DNA of 64,000 nt. It comes from Clostridium estertheticum (GTDB lineage Bacteria > Bacillota > Clostridia > Clostridiales > Clostridiaceae). The position numbers and the translations under genes were made by a program. Each line of letters opens with the position of its first letter. Position 1 is the stretch's first letter. Shown here one piece after another: positions 27,445 to 35,212 of the stretch. The stretch covers positions 558,001-622,000 of the forward strand of contig NZ_CP086239.1 in the NCBI RefSeq assembly GCF_026650985.1, read 5' to 3'. Under the pieces are notes generated by a model. The model searched no databases and was not told where the DNA came from. It saw only the letters and a program-made list of their open reading frames with translations.

Positions 27445-28566
27445 ATGGATAAATTATCTATTGGAATATTCGACTTCGAATTGCATCGGAAAAATGCAAT
27501 TGCAGAATTTACGAAAATTAGGCAATCTCATGTTGCATTTAGCGATACAATTCAAACAATTTTAAAAAAGTGCCTTGAGGATAAAAATATTAAATACCAT
27601 TCAATTGAATCTAGAGCAAAATCAATTGAAAGTTTTGCTGAAAAAGCATGTAAGGCTACAAAAGATAACCCAAATGTACCAAAGTACGTTAATCCAATTA
27701 AGGAAATAACTGATTTAACCGCAGTAAGGATAATTACATTTTTCCCAATAACAATAAGTGAGGTAAATCAAGTTTTAGCTGACGAATTTATTATACTAGA
27801 AAGGAGTGATAAATCGGAGATTTTAGAAAAAAATGAAAAACTAGGATATAAAAGTGTACATTACTTAATAAAGCTTACAATATCTAGGGGAAATCTGTCA
27901 GAATATAAGGAATTTAATGGTATGATTGCTGAGGTACAAGTGCGTACAATATTGCAACATGCATGGGCTGAAATAGAACATGATATTGAGTATAAGTCTG
28001 TAACGGTTATACCAGCAGATATAAAAAGACGTTTTATGGCTCTTTCTGGGCTATTAGAAATTGCAGATAGAGAATTTGAATCAATACAAAATGATAATGA
28101 GACACTGAAGAAAGTATCAAGAGTATCAGTAAATTCAGGTAAGTTTCAAGGTATTGAAATTACGAAGGATTCTTTAGGAGTATATTTAGATAAGAAACTG
28201 GGGGGGAATAAAATTAAGAAAGATGATGATTTAAATTATGAGGTAGAGGCCTCCTTATTAATAGAAATGGGGTTTAAGTACTTAGAGCAAGTAAATAATT
28301 GTATAAAAAATTACGATTGTGACAAAATCCATAAATTATTATCTTGGGATTATAAATCACAAATAGATGTACTTGATGATCTGATTATAGCTGGCATGGG
28401 TGAAATTTTCATTAAAAGGCATCCTTACAGTAAAATGGCCCCGAAAGACAGTGATTATTGGATCGAAAGGTGGAATGAAGTACTGACAAAATTAAGAGAT
28501 GCAGGAATTATAATAGGAGACTATCTACCAGAAAATAATTTGTATAGCTCAGGTTATAACGCATAA
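27445..28566 (+). CDS. RelA/SpoT nucleotidyltransferase-domain protein (early region)
   Basis: A 373-residue protein with a RelA/SpoT synthetase domain at about residues 35-185 and no HD hydrolase domain. Visible motifs: ESRAKS (55-60), Asp90 and Arg95 in DLTAVRI, GYKSVHY (134-140), EVQVRT (163-168) with QHAW and EIEH. These are the residues used for pyrophosphate transfer in alarmone synthetases and toxSAS enzymes. The C-terminal 185 residues are helical and unrecognised. ATG at 27445 after AAAGGGGGAA. It forms its own unit: palindrome upstream, strong terminator downstream. It may make (p)ppGpp or modify tRNA; sequence alone cannot decide. Confidence 0.85.
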   Translation: MDKLSIGIFDFELHRKNAIAEFTKIRQSHVAFSDTIQTILKKCLEDKNIKYHSIESRAKSIESFAEKACKATKDNPNVPKYVNPIKEITDLTAVRIITFFPITISEVNQVLADEFIILERSDKSEILEKNEKLGYKSVHYLIKLTISRGNLSEYKEFNGMIAEVQVRTILQHAWAEIEHDIEYKSVTVIPADIKRRFMALSGLLEIADREFESIQNDNETLKKVSRVSVNSGKFQGIEITKDSLGVYLDKKLGGNKIKKDDDLNYEVEASLLIEMGFKYLEQVNNCIKNYDCDKIHKLLSWDYKSQIDVLDDLIIAGMGEIFIKRHPYSKMAPKDSDYWIERWNEVLTKLRDAGIIIGDYLPENNLYSSGYNA

Positions 28567-28587
28567 ATTTAATTAAATAACTAACTT

Positions 28588-28627
28588 AAATACCGTAAAA
28601 TTCAAAACTGAATTTTACGGTATTTTT
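28588..28627 (+). terminator. Strong terminator after the RelA/SpoT gene
   Basis: A 17-bp exact stem (28588-28604 with 28609-28625) with loop AAAC, ending in TATTTTT. A related sequence, inverted, lies upstream of the gene at 27280-27297 (TTGAATAATTACGGTATT). Confidence 0.92.
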
Positions 28628-28684
28628 ATGTGTATTCCAGGAAGAATATCAAATAACAATATATGTAGGAAAGGGGGTGATATT

Positions 28685-31117
28685 TTGGAATATGTAACAG
28701 AGGATAAGAAAATTATAAGAATTAAATATGATGGATCTGTATCACTGGCTACAGGTAAAAATAAAAAAGAGATCCATTGGAAAAACAAGAATATGCTTTA
28801 CTCAGCATTAATTGAAAAGCTAAGTACTACGACAAGAACTCCTGAGACTTATGCTGAATATAAGAAAATGCCAAAGACTGATAGAGATAATATTAAAGAT
28901 GTTGGAGGCTTCGTCGGTGGATCACTCAAGAATGGTCGTAGGAAAGCTGAGAATGTTGCGAATAGAACAGTTTTATCCTTAGATTTAGATTATGTTAATG
29001 GTGATGTGTGGTCCAGTATAGAAATGTTATGGGATTTTGGATGTGCAATGTATTCAACTCATACACATGCACCGGATAACCAAAGACTAAGATTAGTTAT
29101 TCCTCTTAGTAGACCAGTATTACCTGATGAATATCAAGCAATAAGTAGAATGGTTGCAGATGATTTAGGAATAGATCAGTTTGATGATACGACCTATGAA
29201 CCTTCAAGATTAATGTATTGGCCAAGCACTTCAAGTGATGGTGAATATATATTTAAAGTTCAAGATTTAGCATGGTTAAATCCTGATGAGGTACTAGCTA
29301 GATATGCATTTGGATGGCAAGATGTAAGTTATTGGCCTGAGAGTTCAAGAGCTAGAGCAAAGATTACAAGTGATATTAAAAGACAAGAGGACCCACTTGA
29401 AAAAAAAGGTGTTATAGGTGCATTTTGTAGGACCTTTAGTATCAGTGAAGCAATAGGTGAGTTCCTGAATGAAATATATACTGCAGGTGCTGATGATACA
29501 AGATATACATTTACAGATGGAAGTACCACTGGTGGAGTTGTGGTTTATGATGATAAGTTCAGTTTTAGCCATCATGGGACGGATCCTACAAGCGGGATAT
29601 TATGTAATGCATTTGATTTAGTAAGAATCCATAAGTTCGGGCACCTGGATGATGATGCTAAGGAAGATACACCAGTTAATAGATTACCTTCATTTACCCG
29701 TATGACAGAGTTTGCGAGTAGTAACGATAAAGTAATGCAGACTTTAGGTAAAGAGCGTATGGAGAAGTCTCAAGAGGATTTTGGGGTAGTTGAGTCTGAT
29801 GAGGAAATTAATACTGAATGGGTGAACGAATTAACATATACACCTCAGGGAAAATTAAAAAGCACTATAAGTAATTTCTTAGTAACAATAGAGAATGAAC
29901 CTCTTCTTAAAAATAAAATAGCTTACAATGAATTTTCTAATAGGGCGGTAGTAACTAGTAAGCTTCCATGGAGAAACAAGGATAATAAAAGTGATTGGTC
30001 TGATATTGATGATAGTGGACTTAGAGAGTTTGTAGAGAAGTATTATGGGATAAGTTCAACAGCAAAATGCGCAGATGCATTAGCACTAAGTTTTGAAAAA
30101 CATGCATTTCATCCAATTAAGGATTATCTGAATTCTCTTAACTGGGATGGTGCAAAAAGAATAGATACTTTATTTATAGATTACCTTGGTGCCGAAGATA
30201 AATTATATGTAAGAACAGTAACAAGAAAAATAATAGTTGCTGCAGTAGCAAGAGTATTTGTTCCAGGTATTAAGTTTGATAACATGCCAGTACTAAGTGG
30301 CCCTCAGGGAATAGGAAAAAGTACACTAATTAAAAAGTTAGGTAAGGAATGGTACTCAGATAGTTTGACAACAGTTCAAGGTAAAGAAGCATATGAGCAA
30401 TTACAAGGTGTATGGATGATAGAAATGGGTGAGATGATGGCTACAAAGAAAGCAGATATTGAAGCCACCAAACATTTCTTATCTAAGACAGAGGATATAT
30501 ACAGAGTTGCATATGGGAGAAGGACAAGCAGATTTCCACGTCAGTGTGTATTTATTGGTACAACTAATGATAATGAGTTCTTAAGAGACAAGACTGGTAA
30601 TAGAAGATTTTGGCCAGTAGATGTTGGTGTGGTACCACATACTAAGAATGTGTGGGAAGATATGACTAATTATGAGATTGACCAAATATGGGCTGAGGCC
30701 GTGGAGCTATGGAAGAATAAAGAGCCACTGCATTTGACTAAGGAGGAGGAAAAAGAAGCAGCTGTGCAACAAGACTCACATAGTGAAGAAAGTGCAAAGG
30801 CTGGTCTAATTGAAGAATATCTAAATAAACCTATTACTGCTGATTGGTATGACTTAGGTATCATAGATAAGAGGAATTACATCCAAGGGTCTGATTTTGG
30901 TGACCAACCTGAGGGAAATATAGTACGGGAAAAGACGTGCGTTATGGAGATTTGGTGTGAGCTTTTCAGTGGTGATCCTAAGCAACTTTCTTATATGACC
31001 TCTAGAGAAATTACTGATATTCTTAAGGGCCTCTATGGCTGGAAAAGTCATGAGGGTAGATTAAGATTTGGTAAAATATATGGTACACAAAGAGCATTTA
31101 CGCGTGAACAGGTATGA
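28685..31117 (+). CDS. VapE/VirE-type primase-helicase
   Basis: A protein of about 810 residues. The N-terminal third resembles a primase-like domain (SLDLDYVNGDVWS, YSTHTHAPDNQRLRLVIPLS, DDTTYEPSRLMYWP). The C-terminal part is the VirE/VapE helicase with P-loop GPQGIGKSTLIKKLG near 539, Walker B IEMGEM and FIGTTNDNEFLRDKTGNRR. This is the prim-pol plus SF3-like helicase replication protein of many Firmicute phages. TTG at 28685 follows AAAGGGGGTG; an earlier ATG at 28628 overlaps the terminator. Iterons begin inside its 3' end. Confidence 0.9.
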   Translation: MEYVTEDKKIIRIKYDGSVSLATGKNKKEIHWKNKNMLYSALIEKLSTTTRTPETYAEYKKMPKTDRDNIKDVGGFVGGSLKNGRRKAENVANRTVLSLDLDYVNGDVWSSIEMLWDFGCAMYSTHTHAPDNQRLRLVIPLSRPVLPDEYQAISRMVADDLGIDQFDDTTYEPSRLMYWPSTSSDGEYIFKVQDLAWLNPDEVLARYAFGWQDVSYWPESSRARAKITSDIKRQEDPLEKKGVIGAFCRTFSISEAIGEFLNEIYTAGADDTRYTFTDGSTTGGVVVYDDKFSFSHHGTDPTSGILCNAFDLVRIHKFGHLDDDAKEDTPVNRLPSFTRMTEFASSNDKVMQTLGKERMEKSQEDFGVVESDEEINTEWVNELTYTPQGKLKSTISNFLVTIENEPLLKNKIAYNEFSNRAVVTSKLPWRNKDNKSDWSDIDDSGLREFVEKYYGISSTAKCADALALSFEKHAFHPIKDYLNSLNWDGAKRIDTLFIDYLGAEDKLYVRTVTRKIIVAAVARVFVPGIKFDNMPVLSGPQGIGKSTLIKKLGKEWYSDSLTTVQGKEAYEQLQGVWMIEMGEMMATKKADIEATKHFLSKTEDIYRVAYGRRTSRFPRQCVFIGTTNDNEFLRDKTGNRRFWPVDVGVVPHTKNVWEDMTNYEIDQIWAEAVELWKNKEPLHLTKEEEKEAAVQQDSHSEESAKAGLIEEYLNKPITADWYDLGIIDKRNYIQGSDFGDQPEGNIVREKTCVMEIWCELFSGDPKQLSYMTSREITDILKGLYGWKSHEGRLRFGKIYGTQRAFTREQV

Positions 31118-31361
31118 ATTTATGCGTGAACAAGTTTGAATTTACAGTTTTTACTAATGTGAACAGCGTGAACAAAGAATTTAGGGTTGTTCACACACTT
31201 GTTCACACTATAAAGTTAGTAACATCAAAGGTTTAGGGGTTAGTGTGAACAACGTGAACAGGTATTACTTATATAGTAGTATTTATTAATTTAGGCATAT
31301 ACACGCGAGAGCACCTGCGCCTAATCACGTAAATACGTGTGCGTAAGGAAAACCTGTTCAC
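31104..31361. other. Iteron array, candidate phage replication origin
   Basis: GTGAACA occurs at 31104, 31126, 31159, 31168, 31245 and 31254, and its complement TGTTCAC at 31188, 31200 and 31355: nine copies in 258 bases, several in pairs 9 or 12 bases apart. An AT-rich stretch (31262-31300) and a GC-rich dyad (CACGTAAATACGTG, 31326-31339) complete an origin-like layout. The 270 bases between the VapE and VRR-NUC genes hold no credible gene. Confidence 0.7.
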
Positions 31362-31394
31362 ACTGTCACACCTAAAAAAAGGAAGATGATTAAA

Positions 31395-31691
31395 ATGAGA
31401 GAAACAAGAATTGAAAAAAGACTTATAAAAGAAATAGAGAAAATAGGCGGAAAAGCATTAAAGTTTGTTAGTCCAGGAGTGACAGGAGTACCAGATAGGA
31501 TTGTCCTTTTACCACATGGAAAGATGATATTTGTAGAACTAAAAGCACCAGGTAAAAAAGAAAGTCCAATGCAAAGATACAGAGCAAAGGAATATAGAAA
31601 TTTAGGATTTGATGTTAGGTGTATAGATTCAGTTGAATTGATAATTAAACTTATAGAAGAGGTGAGAGGGTATGCAATTTGTACCTCATGA
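31395..31691 (+). CDS. VRR-NUC domain nuclease
   Basis: A 98-residue stand-alone VRR-NUC protein: PD-(D/E)XK core GVPDRIVLLPHGKMIFVELK with the catalytic Asp, Glu and Lys, and the conserved QRYRAKEYRNLGFDV helix. Such proteins beside SNF2 helicases are common in phages and are proposed to resolve branched DNA. The ATG at 31395 is nine bases after GGAAG; the ATG at 31386 is too close. Its end overlaps the helicase gene by 20 bases. Confidence 0.9.
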   Translation: MRETRIEKRLIKEIEKIGGKALKFVSPGVTGVPDRIVLLPHGKMIFVELKAPGKKESPMQRYRAKEYRNLGFDVRCIDSVELIIKLIEEVRGYAICTS

Positions 31692-33045
31692 ATATCAGCA
31701 ATATGCGATAACACACATTATGGATCATGAAGCTTCAGGCCTCTTCCTTGATATGGGACTTGGAAAAACTGTAACAACATTAACCGCGATAGATGAGTTG
31801 TTGTTTCTGGGTGATGTAGATAAAGTTTTAGTTATTGCACCATTAAGAGTTGCAGAAGATACTTGGAGCACTGAGATAGAAAAATGGGATCATCTTAGTC
31901 ACTTAAGAATATCCAAGGTCTTAGGTAAACCAAAAGAAAGAATAAGAGCAATGAATAAACCCGCAGACATCTATGTCACTAATAGAGAAAGTGTAGAATG
32001 GTTAGTTAAAGAATATTTTGATAAGTGGCCATTCGATATGGTGGTTATAGATGAGTTGAGTTCTTTTAAATCAGCTAAAGCAATTAGATTTAGATCTCTA
32101 AAAAAAGTAAGACCTTATTTTAAAAGATTAGTAGGACTTACAGGAACACCAGCACCTAACAGTTTAATTGATTTATGGCCACAATTGTATTTACTTGATG
32201 GCGGTGAAAGATTAGGAAAAACAATATCAGGGTTTAAGCAACAATATTTTAGACCTGGAAGAATGAATGGTTATATAGTTTATGATTGGAAATTAAAAGA
32301 TGGTGGAGAAGATGCAATTCATCAAAAGATAGGGGATATATGCATATCTATGATGTCAAAAGATTATTTAAATATTCCTGAAAGAGTAGATAATATTATA
32401 AATGTTAATTTACCTGAGGATGTAAAAATCAAATATAAAAAACTAGAAAAGGATTTAGTAATAGAGCTTGAAGAAAATGATATTACAGCAGCTAATGCAG
32501 CAGTACTTACAAATAAATTATTACAAATGTCAAATGGTGCAATATATTCTGAAGATAAATCAGTAGTAGAAATTCATGAAGAAAAATTAAAAGTGTTACT
32601 AGATCTTATAGAAGCAGCCAATGGTAAACCAGTATTAATATTCTATAGCTTCAAACATGATTTTGATAGGATAGTTAGATATTTAAAAGCTAAGAAATTA
32701 AAAGCAGTTGGTTTAAAAGAATCAAGTGATATAAAAAAATGGAATAATGCAGAAATTCCAATACTTTTAGTTCATCCGGCATCTGCAGGTCATGGACTTA
32801 ATCTTCAATATGGTGGAAATATCATAATATGGTTTGGACTTACTTGGAGCTTAGAGTTATATCAACAAGCTAATGCAAGACTTCATAGACAAGGGCAAAA
32901 GAAATCAGTAATAGTTCATCATATAGTATGTAAAAATACTGTTGATGAAGATGTTATGAGGGCACTAGGTAATAAAGAAATAAATCAGAGTGCATTACTT
33001 GAAGCAGTAAAAGCAAGAATAAAAAATATAGAAATAACAGAGTAA
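31672..33045 (+). CDS. SNF2-family DEAD-like helicase
   Basis: A 457-residue SF2 ATPase: motif I DMGLGKTVTT, motif II VVIDELSSFK, motif III LTGTPAPN, motif V PASAGHGLNLQYG and motif VI QANARLHRQGQ. This is the short SNF2-like helicase of siphophage early regions, working with the VRR-NUC protein just upstream. Probably remodels replication or recombination intermediates. Confidence 0.93.
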   Translation: MQFVPHEYQQYAITHIMDHEASGLFLDMGLGKTVTTLTAIDELLFLGDVDKVLVIAPLRVAEDTWSTEIEKWDHLSHLRISKVLGKPKERIRAMNKPADIYVTNRESVEWLVKEYFDKWPFDMVVIDELSSFKSAKAIRFRSLKKVRPYFKRLVGLTGTPAPNSLIDLWPQLYLLDGGERLGKTISGFKQQYFRPGRMNGYIVYDWKLKDGGEDAIHQKIGDICISMMSKDYLNIPERVDNIINVNLPEDVKIKYKKLEKDLVIELEENDITAANAAVLTNKLLQMSNGAIYSEDKSVVEIHEEKLKVLLDLIEAANGKPVLIFYSFKHDFDRIVRYLKAKKLKAVGLKESSDIKKWNNAEIPILLVHPASAGHGLNLQYGGNIIIWFGLTWSLELYQQANARLHRQGQKKSVIVHHIVCKNTVDEDVMRALGNKEINQSALLEAVKARIKNIEITE

Positions 33046-33060
33046 GAGGGGGCTAAAATT

Positions 33061-33567
33061 ATGAGATATTCTGCAAACTTTGATGAAGTAATAAAAAAAG
33101 CGGTAACGGAAGCAATTAAGGAGTTTGATGTAAAGCAAAAGGAAGGTTCAAAGACTAAAATATTTCATAATACTAAATTGCTTTTGATTAATTACAATAG
33201 TCTTTCAAAACATTATAAGAATGCAGTTGATAATTTGGACTATATAGATCTTGATGAAGAGGATGAGAATTCATGTGAAAGTATAGAATCGAATGATAAA
33301 CTTTTTATATTATCGATAAGACGAAGCAAGTTCAGAACGATGATCATGGTGAGTCATATTAAGGCAGCATTAAAGTCTTTACAAGAAGAGTGTATTGAGA
33401 AAAATCAGCTAAATAAGTATGAAGTAATCGAAATGTATTACTTGCAAAATGTACCATTTGACAAAATAGCGGTTGAATTAAGCTGTGCAGAGATGACTAT
33501 TAGAAGGTGGAAGAACGAGATGATACAAGCCTTGGGAGTGTATTTATTTGGGGTAGATGCACTGTGA
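33061..33567 (+). CDS. ArpU/RinA-like late transcription regulator
   Basis: A 168-residue protein ending in a sigma-factor region-4-like helix-turn-helix (YEVIEMYYLQNVPFDKIAVE, then LSCAEMTIRRWKNEMIQ). The position between the early genes and terS is the usual place for ArpU, RinA and related activators of late operons. The preceding 120 residues are helical. Activation of the packaging/structural operon is inference from the family and the position. Confidence 0.8.
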   Translation: MRYSANFDEVIKKAVTEAIKEFDVKQKEGSKTKIFHNTKLLLINYNSLSKHYKNAVDNLDYIDLDEEDENSCESIESNDKLFILSIRRSKFRTMIMVSHIKAALKSLQEECIEKNQLNKYEVIEMYYLQNVPFDKIAVELSCAEMTIRRWKNEMIQALGVYLFGVDAL

Positions 33568-33811
33568 TAAAAACATGTTAAAAAGATGTTATTTACATGT
33601 TAATTGAAGTGTGTTAAAATGATACTATTAAAAAGTGTAATTGCAAAGCATCGGGAAATTCTTTAATGAATTGTCGGTGTTTTTTCTTTATATTAGACCA
33701 GAAAAATATGGTCACAATGAAATAAAAATAGTGATATATGATAAGCAAGAGTACTAGTGAACAGCTGGTACTATTTTTATTTGGAGTGTTTACTAAGTAG
33801 GAGGTGATTAG
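33568..33811. promoter_or_regulatory. Late-control region with hairpins upstream of terS
   Basis: This 244-base gap has CATGTTAA repeats (33582 and 33597), a TTAAAATGATACTA promoter-like box near 33615, and a terminator-like dyad (CATCGGGAAATTC with GAATTGTCGGTG, then six T, 33647-33687). A second long hairpin at 33720-33782 has a 13-bp outer stem (AAATAAAAATAGT/ACTATTTTTATTT) and an inner GTACTAG/CTGGTAC stem. The layout suggests a late promoter followed by attenuator or antitermination structures. Confidence 0.5.
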
Positions 33812-34204
33812 ATGTTAGATGAAAGACAAATTAAAGCAATAGAGTCAAAGGTAATGGGTGGAAATATTACTGATATGGCAAGGATAGCGGGTGTTACTAG
33901 GAATACCATTTATAAATGGATAGAATTAGAAGAATTTAAGGCTGAGGTAAGCAGGTGTCAACAGGAGTTTATATTCTCTACGATACAGATAATCACCGCC
34001 TACGCCCCTAAGAATGCCCAAGCTCTAATAGACCTGGCTGATAGTACTACCAACAGGAAGATTGAGTTAGATGCTAGGCTCGCTCTGTTAAACAAGACTA
34101 TGCCTAATACAACTAAGATAAGCATAGATGATGGCAGAGACACCAAGGACAACGTGACTGTTGATGTATTGGACAAAGAGATAGAAGAGTTTGATACTGA
34201 ATAA
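33812..34204 (+). CDS. terS: Terminase small subunit-like HTH protein
   Basis: A 130-residue protein with an N-terminal phBC6A51-type helix-turn-helix (ITDMARIAGVTRNTIYKWIE) and a helical oligomerisation segment (residues 45-95). It matches small terminase subunits that recognise the packaging site. An AGGAGGTGAT site precedes the ATG. The large subunit follows, but only after a serine recombinase gene, which is unusual. Confidence 0.75.
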   Translation: MLDERQIKAIESKVMGGNITDMARIAGVTRNTIYKWIELEEFKAEVSRCQQEFIFSTIQIITAYAPKNAQALIDLADSTTNRKIELDARLALLNKTMPNTTKISIDDGRDTKDNVTVDVLDKEIEEFDTE

Positions 34205-34259
34205 GCTTTTGAATATATAGTTCATTTAAGGCATAGTCTAATTGAATAGGTATATATAC

Positions 34260-34285
34260 ATTGATTCTATTCGTATAGAATCAAT
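34260..34285. promoter_or_regulatory. 11-bp-arm palindrome upstream of the serine recombinase
   Basis: ATTGATTCTAT and ATAGAATCAAT are exact inverted repeats around TCGT, 35 bases before the recombinase promoter. It could be a recombinase crossover/binding site or an operator. Confidence 0.5.
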
Positions 34286-34319
34286 TATGTAATTAACGGA
34301 TATATATTCGCGTAAGTTA

Positions 34320-34348
34320 TTGACGCCAAACGAACAAATTGATATACT
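34320..34348 (+). promoter_or_regulatory. Sigma-70/SigA-type promoter for the serine recombinase
   Basis: TTGACG and TATACT are separated by exactly 17 bases and lie 33 bases before the ATG; AAAGGAG serves as ribosome site. Confidence 0.75.
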
Positions 34349-34380
34349 ATATATTAAGAAGTTAAAGGAGTGTGTAGTAT

Positions 34381-34941
34381 ATGAATGTAGCATATGTGAG
34401 AGTATCAACGGTTGATCAGAATGAAGCAAGGCAGATAGAGGGATTAAAGAAGTATGATATAGATGAATGGTTTATTGAGAAGGTCAGTGCTAAGGATACC
34501 AATAGACCTAAGTTACAAGAAGTAATTAAGTTCGCAAGGAAAGGTGATACGGTATATATACATTCACTTGATAGGTTAGCAAGGAGTACTAAAGATCTAT
34601 TGGATATAGTAGAGCAACTTCAAGCAAAGGGTATTCATTTGGTTAGCAGTAAAGAAGCAATAGACACTTCAACAGCAACTGGTAAACTAATGCTAACAAT
34701 GATAGGTGCTATTAATACATTCGAAAGAGAGAACATGTTAGAACGACAACGTGAAGGTATAGCAATAGCAAAAGATAATGGAGTCTATAAAGGCAGGAAG
34801 GTCATTGAGTACCCAAGTAATTGGGATGATGTATATACTAAGTACAAGAATAGAAAGTTACAAGGGAATGAAGCAATGGACATGTTAGGATTAAAGCGAA
34901 CTACATTCTATAAATTAGTGAAGCAGTATGAAGAGGGATAA
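34381..34941 (+). CDS. Serine recombinase (resolvase/invertase type)
   Basis: A 186-residue small serine recombinase: catalytic Ser9 in YVRVSTVDQN, Arg residues in LDRLARS, the long E helix (TGKLMLTMIGAINTFERENM) and a C-terminal HTH (LQGNEAMDMLGLKRTTFYKL). It has its own promoter and a dyad upstream, and is inserted between terS and terL. It is not the integrase (a tyrosine enzyme is at 15917). It may be a passenger gene, a dimer resolvase or an invertase; no invertible segment is evident nearby. Confidence 0.9.
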   Translation: MNVAYVRVSTVDQNEARQIEGLKKYDIDEWFIEKVSAKDTNRPKLQEVIKFARKGDTVYIHSLDRLARSTKDLLDIVEQLQAKGIHLVSSKEAIDTSTATGKLMLTMIGAINTFERENMLERQREGIAIAKDNGVYKGRKVIEYPSNWDDVYTKYKNRKLQGNEAMDMLGLKRTTFYKLVKQYEEG

Positions 34942-35212
34942 TACCTTCTTCTTTTTTATTAAATAAGTTAGAGTGTGAGCTTCCATACAATTTAAAACAC
35001 CCCCACCACCCTTTATTTGAAAAAGATTTTTAAATGGTGAGGTTGGCTATATATTTTCCCCAACATTTTTTTGATCTTCAAAACAAGGTGCCCTTCCCAT
35101 AAGACATTGCTCAAACAAGAGTGGTGTCTTATTTAAATATAAAAGAAAACAAACGGGTTAAACCTGTTTTTTTAAAACGATGATAGAAAACTATTAATAA
35201 GAGGTGAGTGTT
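34942..35212. other. Non-coding gap with two hairpins before terL
   Basis: No gene is seen. A hairpin at 35099-35132 pairs ATAAGACA with TGTCTTAT. A terminator-like hairpin at 35151-35176 (AAACGGG, TTAAA, CCTGTTT, T-run) ends 37 bases before the terL start. A C-rich tract lies near 34999-35012. The gap may include the right edge of the recombinase insertion and the packaging site. Confidence 0.5.

Noticed and set aside
31104-31361. CRISPR array
   Set aside because: The repeated unit is a 7-base motif on both strands with uneven spacing, inside a phage replication module; it fits iterons, not CRISPR.
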